From Cryptomeria japonica (lineage: Eukaryota; Streptophyta; Pinopsida; Cupressales; Cupressaceae), in the NCBI RefSeq assembly GCF_030272615.1, contig NC_081407.1:434090730-434154729 (forward strand): a DNA stretch of 64,000 bases, written 5' to 3'. Position numbers and translations under genes: made by a program. The notes under the pieces were generated by a model. It was not told where the DNA came from. It made no database searches and was given only the letters and a program-made list of their open reading frames with translations. Shown here one piece after another: positions 35,596 to 47,500 of the stretch. Every line of letters begins with the position of its first letter. Position 1 is the stretch's first letter.

Positions 35596-35715
35596 CACAT
35601 ATATTGACTCTCATTAAAATTTATTATATTAATTATCAGAAACTAACAATTATAATATTTATATAACAAACATATCAAAATCAATACATATATATACCTT
35701 AGAAACATATATTTC

Positions 35716-35716
<1 letters not shown>

Positions 35717-35784
<68 letters not shown>

Positions 35785-35785
35785 T
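35717..35785. repeat. Long AC microsatellite
   Basis: About 30 uninterrupted AC units run from 35717 to 35776, followed by ATATAT. Confidence 0.97.
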
Positions 35786-36367
35786 AATTCATATTTAAAA
35801 CCCATAACCAATAATAAAAATTAGTAAACATAATCATATTTAAAATTTACATAGACAAACCTATAGAACATTTAATCTTAAACCTGAATTAATTAAATAT
35901 ACAGTCATAAACACTATGCTCAGAGGCTTATATGTCTCTCATCTCACGGAACAGAGGGCAATTATTAACTTAGTAGGTGGGGGCACTCATATCTAAACAT
36001 AGCAATTATAGAATAATAAACCCTTTGATAGGAGTGCCTAATCATCAAAGCATGTATGATCCCCAAGAAATCCTGACCATTAAGACAAGTAAGGGCTTTG
36101 GTGTGAGGCGTACTGGTTTGATCATCCGCCAAAATTAATCACGGCTCCTTAACATGATTTTCCCACAAACGATGCATCATTTCAGGATATGCACTATTTC
36201 TTAACCAATAAGATTCATCCAAAGTGGGCTACGGCTCGCATGTATTTAGAATGAATGAGTAAACTCAGAACTTTCACATCATTAACCCATTCGGCTATTA
36301 AACCAAGCTTTAGGTTAAATTAAAAAGCTCTGTAATCCAACATAGTCCTATAATTAAGAAATAACAG
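35786..36367. other. Noncoding stretch upstream of the 192-codon ORF
   Basis: No repeat family or gene is recognised. GC content rises toward the ORF at 36368, and no TATA box stands out immediately upstream. Confidence 0.4.
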
Positions 36368-36946
36368 GTGATGGATACTCCGATCAAATTATGTAGTTCG
36401 AAGAGGCAAATGGCTTTTGAAGGGGCTATTACCAGAGACTGTCTCAAGTGCATCATGCGACTTCCTCATACCTTAGTGATTGATGCAGTTGAGAACATCC
36501 TGGGCCCAAACTTTCTCACAAATTCAGACAGAACCAGAGCTAACACGGTTGTGGCCACCATATTTCTCGTTGTGATGGTTACATCCTCCAAAAATCGCGA
36601 GGATACAAGTGCTCTGTGTAAAGAGGTCTTCATTGCCTCTATCTTAGGTGATATGGAGCGGGTTTTAGTCAACATCAACAGCGGATGGACTATCCCAAGG
36701 CCGCGAAACTATGATATTCTCATTCAAAACAATAGGCCGGTCCCAAGACTCCCTATCATCTCCACGGATGGTGAGTCCTTCACCAGGGAGAGGATTGAGG
36801 CAATTAATAGAAATGTCAACCTTTTGCTCTATTTATTTCATGTGCGACACCCTCCAAAATCCACTTGGTTTGAGGACTTCCTCAAGGCTGAGGGTTTGGT
36901 TCTGGATGATGAGAATGCTTCTACCACGCCTTCTGGGTTGGAGTGA
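36368..36946 (+). CDS. Hypothetical protein, 192 aa, unrecognised
   Basis: This is one of the few undamaged ORFs of this length in the window, opening with two ATG codons (a third Met, MAFEG, lies 15 codons in and could be the real start). The product has a soluble-looking N-terminal half with a mildly hydrophobic stretch (NTVVATIFLVVMVTSS, about residues 59-74), a central IPRPRNYDILIQNNRPVPRL segment and an acidic C-terminus (EDFLKAEGLVLDDENAS). I recognise no family, zinc knuckle, protease, RT or transposase motif. Codon use is balanced and its GC content is higher than that of its AT-rich surroundings. It could be a lineage-specific gene, an exon of a larger gene, or an unfamiliar TE or viral relic. 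Confidence 0.5.
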   Translation: MMDTPIKLCSSKRQMAFEGAITRDCLKCIMRLPHTLVIDAVENILGPNFLTNSDRTRANTVVATIFLVVMVTSSKNREDTSALCKEVFIASILGDMERVLVNINSGWTIPRPRNYDILIQNNRPVPRLPIISTDGESFTRERIEAINRNVNLLLYLFHVRHPPKSTWFEDFLKAEGLVLDDENASTTPSGLE

Positions 36947-37548
36947 GTGGGCTCGGGCCTTGGTGAGTGCATGGGACCTTTTTTGATAGTAAAACAGAGT
37001 TAATTTTGTATGGGATAATAATGTCACTAAATGTCTAGATTATATTCGTGATCCAAGTAGTTACTATTTCTAGAAAACAGGGTTAAATCTTTAGGTAACA
37101 GAGACCGTGACAAAGATATTAATTAGTAGCGAATCTTAAAAACAAACTCAAGCGACATGCAAGACATTAAATTAGTATGATGAAACTGTAATTTCTAAAA
37201 AGTTACTAAGACTAAATAGGCATGATGGAATATTTGTTTATATAGACATACAGAAGGGAAAATATATTAGCATTCTGTTTTGATACCTAGTATTTTGAAT
37301 ATATACTTCAGATATTTTCTAGCATCTAGATGCATGCATTTACTGGTATTTATTCATAATGGTGGAAATCATATGAGGATGGGTAATATTGGCTTATTTT
37401 AAAACATTAAACGCTGGCTGTAGTACTCAAGTGCCATTTGCTGAAGATTTCTATATTTTTATATCCTTCTGTCATATCTTAAGACTATGGCTTATAAGTG
37501 GCAAACATGCAAAATTCAGGGTTAGTACAATGGTTATATCTAGCCTTG
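36947..37548. other. No gene seen downstream of the 192-codon ORF
   Basis: AT-rich sequence without ORFs of note. TAATAATGTCACTAAATG near 37015-37033 and other AT-rich sites could serve as poly-A signals, but none is distinctive. Confidence 0.4.
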
Positions 37549-37640
37549 AATAATCTTATAACTCCGTCATCCTCTCTGCTATAAATTTACAGGGAAGTGG
37601 AGGTTGGAATGACTGGATCACATTTACCTACTCTTGTTGT
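37549..37640 (+). repeat. Left part of tandem duplication copy 1
   Basis: AATAATCTTATAACTCCGTC through CCTACTCTTGTTGT matches 42754-42845. Copia element C was inserted here; copy 1 resumes at 42644 after the second GTTGT. Without C the two copies are 202 bp apart. Confidence 0.9.
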
Positions 37641-38078
37641 TGTTAAAATGTGGTGATTGATCAGCAAAGTACTGTACACTCAGCACGTATCCTCGTCGGG
37701 CAGGGGTTTGGGGGTGGCAGCCCTTGAAATAAGCGGGGGTTCGGGGGCGGGAGCCCCCAAGAAATTTTTTTTTGCCATTTTTCGTTGATGAAAACTGACA
37801 TTGTAATAAAACCCTAAAAAGGCCGACTTTGTTTGTTGCCCTAAAAATGCATGTTATAAGTGGATGGGATGCTTAAGGCATTGTAAGGTTGATGTATTGT
37901 TTTTACTGGATAATAAGAAAGATTGGACGACTGTGTATGGTGGACGTAACCCATTATGGGTGAACCATGTTAAATCTCTATGTTATCTGTGTCCTGTTTT
38001 ATTTCTTTATCTTTTGTATTTAAATCTGCATATAATTGTTAGTTCATATTTGCTTTGGATCTGCTTGAAATCCTAACA
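37641..38078 (+). repeat. 5' LTR of copia element C
   Basis: It starts TGTTAAAATGTGG and ends TCCTAACA. It contains a run of G tracts at about 37698-37758 (GGGG, GGGGG, GGGGG, GGGGG, GGG) that could form a G-quadruplex. Confidence 0.95.
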
Positions 38079-38080
38079 AT

Positions 38081-38092
38081 TGGTATCAGAGC
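38081..38092 (+). promoter_or_regulatory. Primer binding site of copia element C
   Basis: TGGTATCAGAGC, complementary to initiator-Met tRNA, lies two bases after the LTR. Confidence 0.93.
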
Positions 38093-38138
38093 GAGGTTTT
38101 CTGTAAATTGGCAGGACTTTCAGATTTGAGTGGGAGCA

Positions 38139-41100
38139 ATGGAGGATTCCAAATTCAAGGTCGAAAAGTTTAACGGCCAAAATTATCAGTTGTGGAAAAT
38201 ACAGATGGAGGATTACCTGTATCAAAAGGATTTGTGGCAGCCATTGGAAGGAAAGACAAAGAAAGCGACCACAATGTCAGATGAAGAGTGGGACATTTTA
38301 GATAGAAAGGCACTAGGATCCATTCGATTGTGCCTTGCGCTATCTGTAGCATTCAATATAACAGAAGCAAAAATGGTTGTAGATTTGATGGCAACATTGG
38401 CTAAGTTGTATGAGAAACCCTCGGCTTTGAATAAGGTATTTCTTATGAAGTGTTTGTTTAATTTGAAAATGAGTGAAGGAGGATTTGTAGTGGAGCACTT
38501 AAATGAATTTAATACAATTACCAGTCAATTGTCTTCGGTAAAAATTACCTTTGCAGAAGAGGTTAGGGCTCTCTTGATTTTACGTTCTTTGCCAGAAAGC
38601 TGGAATAGCTTGGTTATGGCTGTAAGTAACTCTATCTCTGGTAAAAATACTTTGGTATTTGATGATATTGTTGGTGTTATCCTAAGCGAGGAAATGCGAA
38701 GGAAAAGCACAGGTGAGACTCCAACATCATCGGGTAGTGTTTTGAATGTGAAGAATAGAGGAAGATCAAAGGAAAGAGGAAAAGGCCATGGGAATGAGAA
38801 GTCACAAGGGAAGTCAAAGAAAGGACGCTCTCAATCTAGAGGAAAGAAAGATTGCTGGTACTGCGGAAAGCCTGGTCATCTAAAGAAAGACTGTTGGTCT
38901 CGGAAAAACAAAGGAGACAAAAATGAAAATGATAGTAAGGAATCTAATATTGCAAGTAATACTCTACAAGATGCTTTAATCTTATGTTTGGATAATGTTA
39001 ATGATTCCTGGGTAATAGATTCTGGGGCTTCATTTCATGCTACACCCCATAGAAAATATTTTCTAGATTATGTTCAAGGTGATTTTAGACAGGTATATTT
39101 GGGTGATGATGAGCCCTGCCAAATTGTTGGAAAAGGAAAGATAAAGATCAAGTTGCAGAATGGTAATGATTGGTTTCTGCAGGAGGTAAGACATGTTCCT
39201 AATTTAAGAAGAAATTTAATTTCTGCAGGGCAACTAGGTAGTGAAGGTTGCATAGTTACCTTCTCAAACAGTATGTGGAAAGTCACTAAAGGATCATTAG
39301 TAGTAGCTAAAGGTGCAAAGGTAGGCACATTATATCTATGTACTGGTAACACTTACTCTACCTTAGCTGCTACAAATAAAGTTACTGTAGGGACAACAAC
39401 AATAAATGTTGCAAGAACATATTCGATAATGTGGCACCATAGGCTTGGGCATATGAGTGAGAAAGGGATGAAAACCCTTCACTCCAAAAATCTATTGTCA
39501 GGACTAAAGAAGATTGATTTAGAGTTCTGTGAAAACTGTGTTTATGGTAAACAAAAAAGAGTCAAATTTCTCAAGGTTGGGAAAGAGAAGAAGAGTGAGA
39601 AGTTAGAGCTTGTACATTCAGATGTATGGGGACCGGCTCAGGTATCATCTCTTGGTGGCTCTTATTATTATGTTATTTTTATTGATGACTCAACCAGAAA
39701 AACATGGGTATATTTCCTAAAACAAAAATCAGATGTTTTTGAAACTTTTAAGAAATGGAAAGCTTTGGTTGAGAATGAGACAGGAAAAAAGTTGAAGTGT
39801 CTTAGATCGGATAATGGAGGTGAGTATTGCAACAAAGCATTTGAAGATTACTACTCCTTAAATGGGATTTGAAAGCAGAAGACAGTTCCAGGAACTCCAC
39901 AGGAAAATGGTGTGTCAAAGAGAATGAATAGGACAATCATGGAACGCGCGAGGAGCATGAGATTGCATGCTGGATTGCCCTTACATTTTTTGGGCAGATG
40001 TTGTACATACTGATGTCTATTTGATAAATAGAGGACCTTCAACCCCTTTGGATGATGGTATTCCAGAGGAGGCATGGACTGGTAAAAAAGTAAATTATTC
40101 TTTTCTAAAAACTTTTGGTTGCGAAGTTTTTGTCCATGTTGATAAAGAAAACAGAACCAAGCTTGATGCTAAATCTCAGAAATGTACCTTCATTGGATAT
40201 GGGATAGATGAATATGGCTATCGGTTATGGGATTTTGAAAATAAGAAAATAATCAGAAGTAGAGATGTTATATTCAATGAGAAGGTTATGTATAAAGAAT
40301 AGATGCAGGAAAAGAAGCATGAACAAGACAAACAAGAATATGTGGTGTTGGATGAGATTCCTGAAAATGAAATGCCACAGGTACCTGATGCTCTGCAACA
40401 ACAGATTGTCCCACAAACTCCTGCAAGTGTTAGATGTTCTATGAGGACAAGTAGACCCCCTAAAATATTTTGTCCTTTTTTTGTATTCTATTTTATTAAC
40501 GGATTCTGGTGAACCAGAAGAATATGAAGAAGCAATGCAGGTAGATGCCAAACAACAGTGGGAGCTAGGCATGAAAGAGGAGATGGACTCCTTGATGAAA
40601 AATAAGACTTGGGACTTAGTCCCTTTACCTGTAGAAAAAAGAGTCTTGCCTAACAAATGGGTTTATCGGCTGAAGGAGGAGGAAGGAGGTCAGAAAAGAT
40701 ATAAGGCCAGACTTGTGGTAAAAGGTTTTGCCCAGAAAAAGGGTATAGATTATGATGAAATATTTTCTCCAGTTGTAAAAATGACTTCAATTAGAACTGT
40801 ACTTAGTCTTGTGGCTGCAGATGATTTACATCTTGAACAATTAGATGTCAAAACAGTTTTTCTCCATGGAGATTTGGAGGAGGAAATTTACATGTTGCAA
40901 CCACTAGGATATGAGGTCAAAGGTAAGGAGAACTTGGTGTGCAGGTTGAAGAAATATCTGTATGGCCTAAAGCAAGCACCCCAGCAATGGTATTTAAAAT
41001 TTGATAGTTTCATTGCTAAACACGGTTATCATAGATGTCATTCTGATCATTGTGTATATTTTAAGAGATTTGATAATGGTAGTTATATTATCCTGTTGTT

Positions 41101-42064
41101 TTATGTTGATGACATGCTTGTTGCTAGGTCTAACATGCAACATATAAATGATCTTAAACAAAAATTAGCCAGGTCATTTGCTATGAAGGATTTGGGTGCA
41201 GCTAAGCAAATTCCCGGTATGAGGATTACACGGGACAGGAAAAATAGAACCTTGAATTTGTCCCAAAGTGAGTATATAAAGAAGGTGTTGAAAAGATTTA
41301 ACATGCAGGATGCAAAAGCAGTTAGTACACCTTTAGCTAGTCATTTCAAATTGACTAAGGAGATGTGCCCAAAGGCACAGGAAGAGGTTAATAAAATGTC
41401 TAACATCCCGTATTCATCAGCTGTTGGCAGTCTAATGTATGCAATGGTATGCACAAGGCCAGATATTGCACATGCAGTGGGAGTTGTGAGCAGGTTTATG
41501 AGTAATCCGGGTATGGAACATTGGAATGTTATGAAATGGATTCTTCGGTATTTGAAAGGAACTACTACGAAGGCATTATGTTTCAAAGGATCTAATGCTG
41601 CTCTAAGTGGATTTGTTGACTCTGATCTAGTGGGTGATATTGATTCACGGAGGAGTGCTACAGGGTATGTTTTTACTATAGGGGGAACTGCAGTTAGTTG
41701 GATTTCTAGGTTGCAAAAGGTTATTGCACTTTCAAGCACTGAAGCTGAGTATGTTGCTGCTACAGAAGCCAGCAAGGAGATGATTTAGTTGCAATGTTTT
41801 CTAGAGGAATTGGGTCAGACACAAGAGGATAGCTCATTGTATACTGATAGCTAGAGTGCCATTCATCTTGCGAAGAACTCTGCTTTTCATTTAAGGACAA
41901 AGCACATTCAGCTCAAGTACCACTTCATCTGGACTGTTTTGGAGGAGGGTCAGTTACGGCTTGAGAAGATTCACACAAGTGAGAATCCTGCCGATATGTT
42001 CACAAAGGCAGTTCCACAGGAGAAGCTGATTTCTTCATCAGTTTCTGTTGGTCTTCTTGATTGA
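38139..42064 (+). pseudogene. gag-pol: Copia gag-pol polyprotein (element C)
   Basis: The reading starts at ATG 38139 (MEDSKFKVEKFNGQNYQLWK). Domains in order: UBN2-type gag; CCHC knuckle CWYCGKPGHLKKDC (38853-38894); protease WVIDSGASFHAT (about 39010-39045); GAG-pre-integrase HHRLGHMSEKG; integrase with SDVWGP, RSDNGGE and the Glu of PQENG; RT with FYVDDML near 41100; RNase H with SSTEAEY and HLRTKHI. It would make particle, protease, integrase and polymerase for one transposition cycle. Lesions: TGA at 39870, a frameshift in a T-run near 39990, TAG at 40300, a frameshift in a T-run near 40475, and TAG at 41786 and 41852. All catalytic motifs remain visible, so decay is by few point events. 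Confidence 0.94.
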
Positions 42065-42189
42065 TAATTGTGAAATTTATACCAGTCGAGTCCTAGTGTT
42101 TTATCTAGTGGATGTTGCATGTACAGTGGTGTCATGTAGTATCAGTCTCCAAGTGGGAGATTGTTCAGTGTGGAGCCTGATCAGTCTCC

Positions 42190-42200
42190 AAGTGGGAGAT
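42190..42200 (+). promoter_or_regulatory. Polypurine tract of copia element C
   Basis: AAGTGGGAGAT directly precedes the 3' LTR. A second copy of the phrase CTCCAAGTGGGAGATTGTT lies just upstream (about 42148-42166), a small local duplication. Confidence 0.88.
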
Positions 42201-42638
42201 TGTTAAAATGTGGCGACTGATTAGTAAAGTACTGTACACTCAGCACGTATCCTTGCAGGGTAGGGGTTTGGGGGCATCAACCTGCAAGAAAAGCGGGGGT
42301 TTGGGGACGGGAGACCCCGAGAAAAAAAAATTTGCCGTTTTTTGTTGATGAAAACCGACATTGTAATAAAACCCTAAAAATGCCGACTTTGTTTGTTGCC
42401 CTAAAAATGCATGTTATAAGCGGTTGGGATGCTTAAGGCATTGTAAGGTTGATGTACTATTTTTGTTGGATAATAAGAAAGATTGGACGACTGTGTATGG
42501 TGGACGTAACCCATTCTGGGTGAACCACGTTAAATCTCTATGTTATCTGTGTCCTATTTTATTTCTTTATCTTTTATATTTAAATTTGCATATAATTGTT
42601 AGTTCATATTTTCTTCGGATTTGCTTGAAATCCTAACA
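42201..42638 (+). repeat. 3' LTR of copia element C
   Basis: Same length and ends as 37641-38078, with about 10% substitutions concentrated in the G-rich part and scattered elsewhere. Confidence 0.95.
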
Positions 42639-42643
42639 GTTGT

Positions 42644-42949
42644 TGTAGCCTGGATCTTATCCTTTACTAGGGATAGCATCCAGGAACAAAAACAAAAGTT
42701 GGTAAACTGGAGATACATTGTTTGGATGGGGCAAAGGTCGATCGTGTTTCCTTAAATAATCATATAAGCCGTCATCCTCTCTGCTATAAATTTACAGGGA
42801 AGGGGAGGTTGGAATGACCGAATCACACTTACCTACTCTTGTTGTTGTAGCCTGGATCTTATCCTTTACTAGGGATAGCATCCAGGAGCAAAAACAAGAG
42901 TTGGTAAATTGGAGACACATTGTTTGGATGGGTCAAAAGACGATCATGA
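42644..42949 (+). repeat. Rest of copy 1 and all of copy 2 of the tandem duplication
   Basis: AGCCTGGATCTTATCCTTTA occurs at 42647 and again at 42849, 202 bp apart. Copy 2 (from about 42754) carries the uninterrupted sequence CTCTTGTTGTTGTAGCC, the pre-insertion form of the site used by element C. Function of the duplicated DNA is unknown. Confidence 0.9.
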
Positions 42950-43260
42950 TTGATGCCCTAAGATATTTGATACTGGAAACCTAACTAAGTATAAGATTTT
43001 ATATCTCTTTTATGATTTGTGAGGATAAGTCTCACAGGATATTTTGTTGTGGAAATTTTCTAGCTTGACAAATAAAATTTCATTTGAGATAATTGACTGA
43101 ACGATACTAACAATTTGCCTAGTGTCTGAGAAACTAACCATGTAGGACAAACAGGTATATCTTTGGGCAATTAAGAGATAATAAATGCAATCAAAGAATA
43201 ACTTCAGAACCAAGCCGCAGGAAGTGGAGGGATAAATGATTATTGAAATTTGTATTTCAG

Positions 43261-43515
43261 GGCTTGTAAGGGTGGGAAAAATAGAAACACCCTCCCACCT
43301 GCTCACCCTGGCCCAGGGTGATGATGTGTTATTAAAATTTGAAACTATTGTATATTATGCTGGACTATGGTCCCGAGCAAGGCCGAAGGTTTTCTCGCCT
43401 CCACTCTTTCCTATCGGCGCCCGCATGAGTGGAGTAATGTAAAAATTCAAAATGATTAATAAAATTCTTTGGCCATGGCCTCTTATCGATCAAAAAATAA
43501 ATAAAAAAATACTAA
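43261..43515 (+). mobile_element. Probable LINE 3' end with A-rich tail
   Basis: The sequence ends in TTAATAAAATTCTTTGGCCA, TGGCCTCTTATCGATC and a run of A-rich ATAAATAAAAAAAT, the pattern seen at the 3' ends of many plant L1 elements. Upstream only a short possible ORF tail (SPPLFPIGARMSGVM) is visible. No 5' boundary or target-site duplication was found. Confidence 0.45.
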
Positions 43516-44529
43516 ATTTTTGAATTAAAAAAGTAGGTGTATGTCTGGTCAACCTAAGTAGAAGAAAAAAATAAACTTTTTAAAATTATAATATACATAG
43601 AGGACACATGCCTAGATGTGATACATATTCTTTTGTATTTATTTTGCAAGTAAATAACTACTTATGAATTTTTTATTAGGACTTTTTAAAACTATTAAAA
43701 ATTATTTTTGATTAAGGGAAAATAGGTTTTGATGGGCCCCTGAAACCCATTACAACAAAAGATCAAAAGATAGGCATTAAAGCACGACAAAAAGCCAGAG
43801 ACAACAAACATATAAAAGATAGATGACCAGTAAACAAAAGGCCAACAAAAGAAAGACAACAAACAATAAACATGACCGACAGAGAAAAAGCCAAGGCTAG
43901 GTAAAGTTCTTAAGTAGCTTGGTAGCTTCCAACTCTAGTTACTCCATGTTATCAACAGTCCATTTGATTTCCTTGCTTTTTTCTGGTGCTCGCGTGAGTT
44001 CTTCTACCATGACCGGTACCATGACCGGTCTCCTTATCTTCAGGGGTGTCTTCCTTCACCTCAGTAATGTCTACAAAGGCCTTATCCCCTTGGTCACAAA
44101 ACTATTAAAAGTTGTTAGTCTAGTCACCCTAACTTGGTTAAAAAATTATAATATTAAATTTATTTTTTATCATATAGTTTGGGAAGCACAAAGTTTGACA
44201 CATCTTTCAGATTCAAATTAGTGAAATCATTCAAAAGTTATAGATGTTTTTCAGCTGGCCCATCAATCATAACTTTAAACATAATGCATGTAGAAAATCA
44301 ATGATAATTATCCATTAAATTCAAAATAAGCCATATTCAATATCGGTAGAAAGATAACAATTTGTTGAATAAACCCTTTTCATTTCATGTAATTTGAATA
44401 AAAAAATGTTGTCAACATGAAGGGTGAAGTCCAAAAAAGAGGATAATATCTCTAACTATGTTGGAGCAATTAACCTTTTAGGCTAATTGACACTCCCAAG
44501 CCTAATTCCAAAGCTTTCTCAAGGCAAAA
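43516..44529. other. AT-rich DNA, no gene seen
   Basis: Only short ORFs occur. One (43919-44221) is Leu/Ser/Thr-rich without recognisable motifs. The stretch ends at the left arm of the large inverted repeat. Confidence 0.45.
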
Positions 44530-47500
44530 ATGGAGGGGAAAATTATGTCAAGAAATTGGATATCCGTTAGTAACAAATGTCTATTCGAAATGGATATCTA
44601 TTTTTTAAACGTCAAAAATAGATATTTGTTTCCTAAATTTTTTATTATTATTTTATGTTTTCAAAATAGCTTCCATTTTGAAAAGCCTAAAATACACATT
44701 TTAGTAAATTGGGCATAACTTTTGCATTTCTTATCAAGTTTTTGAATATTTACAAGCATTAGAAAGGTGATATGAAGCTCTACACTATGTAATGGGCAAT
44801 GTTTCTATATTACGCATAAAAAATAATTATAATTAATTTAAATTTATGCTCATCTTTGAAACATCAAATGCTCACATCTTTTGCGTATGAAGTCTCTTAT
44901 TCAAGATTTTTTTGTAACAATCGTCTCAAAATACTTGAAACATTAAATTTGTAATTAATAATAAAAAATTAATATTTTTACTAAGGAGAATATTTTTTTA
45001 ATAAATCATCATATCTAGATCTCTGACACTTTGTGTACCTCTCTCCCCTAAGATCTATACCTATCTCTCTATCTCTACCATGCTCCCTCCCTCTCTCTTT
45101 ATCTGTCTTTATATATATCTCTAGATTTAGCTCTCTAACTCTCCCTCAATCCATCCTCCCCCCCCCCCCCCTCTCTCTCTCTCTCAAGCTCTACACTTAT
45201 CATTCTACCTCTTAGTCGCTTCCTCCTCTATCCCACTCTCTCCCCCCTAAGATCAAGAGTTGCCTCTCTAACTCTCCCTCTCTCCCTTCTTCCATTTCTC
45301 TTTGCCCTTCACTATACCTCTCTCCAACTATCACTCCATCCCTCCTTCCCTCCATACTCTCAATCTCACCCCCCTCTCTCCCCAATCCCTTTACAGATCT
45401 CTCTATATATCTCCTTCTCCCCTCTTTCACACTCTCTCTTTACCTACCTCTCCCTCCCAACCTTCTTTCCTCTATCTTTGTCTAGATATTTAGAGATATT
45501 TGTATTTTAGTGAAACAAATTAGTCCTATACAACCTAGTCTTCTTCTCAGGTTTCTTATTCATATCAGAGTTTCTTAGATCTATATTTACATGATAATTG
45601 CATCTCAATTTTATATTTGAAACTCTTTACATGATTGATTCTTCATTTTTTTATGTTGTTACATCTTTTTTCCTTATCTTAATTGTGAAATTCCTTTTAC
45701 TTACCCTACCCATCCCTAGCAACTGTATTAGGGTTTTGTTTTAGCATTTGATACATCGTTGATATTTCTACCTTTTCAATATAAAATTACGCCTCTTTTT
45801 TATTTATTTTTCCTCTCCCTCTCCTTCTCTCCCTCTCTATATATTTAAACTTATTTATTTCTCCCCCCTCTCCCTCTCCCTCTCCCTATCTACTTATCTC
45901 CCTCCATTTCTCTTACCCGTCTATCATTTCTACTTCATATATATCCCTAGACATCTTCCCTCTTTCTAACCCTATCTCTCCCTCTCTCCACTTAATTCTC
46001 TATTTCTCTCCCTCACCCTCCCTCTATTTATCTATATTTTTATCCATCTTTATCTGTATCTTTGTATCTCTCTCTCATAAACACAAATTCTCTATTTCTC
46101 CCTCTTTATCTCCAATTATCCATATTTAGATATCCCGTTGTCTCTCTCCTCTCCCTATCATTCCCTCTTTCTCTACTTCTCATATCTTTATTTATATCCC
46201 TCTCTCTCACTCGATTTGTATATTTATTTACCCTCTATATCTCTATCTCCATATATATCTCTCACTCATACACACACACCTACTCCCCATTTCTCCCTCC
46301 CTCCCTCCCTCCCTAGAAATAGAAGTTGGAGGGAAAAGATATCTCACACCCCTCATCAAGAACCAATATCCAAATATAGTTAACACAAAAACATCTACAT
46401 AGAAAGACAATCAAACTCAATTACCAATAGAGAAATATATAGATAAAAATAGAGATAGTGATGTATATGGATAGAGAGGAAGAGATAAAAAAAGAGAGGG
46501 GAAAGGGGTAGAGACATTTGGAAGAGATAAATATATAGAGAGGGGGAGGTGGAGAGATAGAGAAAGATAGGGAGAGATAGAAGGAGAAATATGGATAGAT
46601 ATAAATACATGACAAAGTGATAGAGACATAAATATAAATATAGATACTAAGGTATATAAAGAGCTAGGTAGAAAGATGAAAAGAGAGGGATGGATAGAAA
46701 GTGGGAGACATATCTATATATATAAAATAAGACAGGTGGAAGGAGAGAAATATATAGAGAGATAGGGAAGTAGGGATAGAGAGGGGGACAAAGAGGAAGA
46801 TACATGGAGGAAGAGACAGGGAGATATAAAAGAAGAAGAAGATGGATATATAGAGAGATATAGATGGTGTGATAGAGACAAGTAATAAAGAGGTATAGGT
46901 AGAGGGAGGTAAAGGGGGGGAGATAAATAGAGACAAGATAGATTAGTAGAGAAACAAAGGAGTGATAGGGATAAAAGGGAAGAGGAATATATAGAGATAG
47001 AAAGAATGAAATATATAACTAGGGAAATATCTATAGGGGATGAAAGAAAGAGTGAGATAGGTAGAGAAAGAAGATAGAGAGGAAATATACAGATGCAAGT
47101 AGAATAGGGGAAAGTGAGAGAGAATAATTTAAAAGGGGATATAAGGAGAGGGAGGGAGAAATATATAAATAAGGAAATAGAGAGAGGGGGAGATAAGTAT
47201 AGAAACACATGTTATCCTAGGTCAACTTAGGAAAATGTGTGCATATGATCAAATACAACAAGGGAATTGATCTTCTATGTTGATTTATGAAAATTTGTTA
47301 CTCTCCTTAATACATAAAATCTAAATGTTTCATTATTTACTACTTTTTAAATGTTTCAATTCTTTTTGGAGAAAAAAAAGATAAAAAAGGCTTTTTATGC
47401 AAAAGTTGTGAGCACATAAATTTTTTAAAATAAAGGATGAAATTGAAATTATTATAATTAATTTGTGGTGGATAATCTAAAAAAATATCCTATCCATTTT

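Larger units (their letters stand above)
37641..42638 (+). mobile_element. Complete copia element C (Tnt1/Tork-like)
   Basis: Two 438-bp LTRs, a perfect GTTGT target-site duplication (37636-37640, 42639-42643), an initiator-Met PBS and a polypurine tract are all present, around a gag-pol reading in the order gag, PR, IN, RT, RNase H. By eye about 45 of 438 LTR positions differ, near 10%, so the insertion is old. The coding region carries four stops and two frameshifts. The protein is strikingly similar in order and motifs to the tobacco Tnt1 class of the Tork lineage. Confidence 0.96.

Noticed and set aside
35300-35598. Minus-strand ORFs made of Tyr, Ile, His, Thr and Val
   Set aside because: They are translations of the CA/TA microsatellite.
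35395-35785. Telomere- or CRISPR-like array
   Set aside because: The repeats are simple dinucleotides; there are no spacers and no TTTAGGG units.
40225-41775. Minus-strand ORFs within copia C (143 and 144 codons)
   Set aside because: Antisense shadows of the conserved gag-pol reading.
45033-47208. Several Ser/Leu/Pro/Tyr-rich ORFs on both strands
   Set aside because: They are translations of polypyrimidine tracts (or of their complement on the purine side) and mirror each other because of the inverted repeat.
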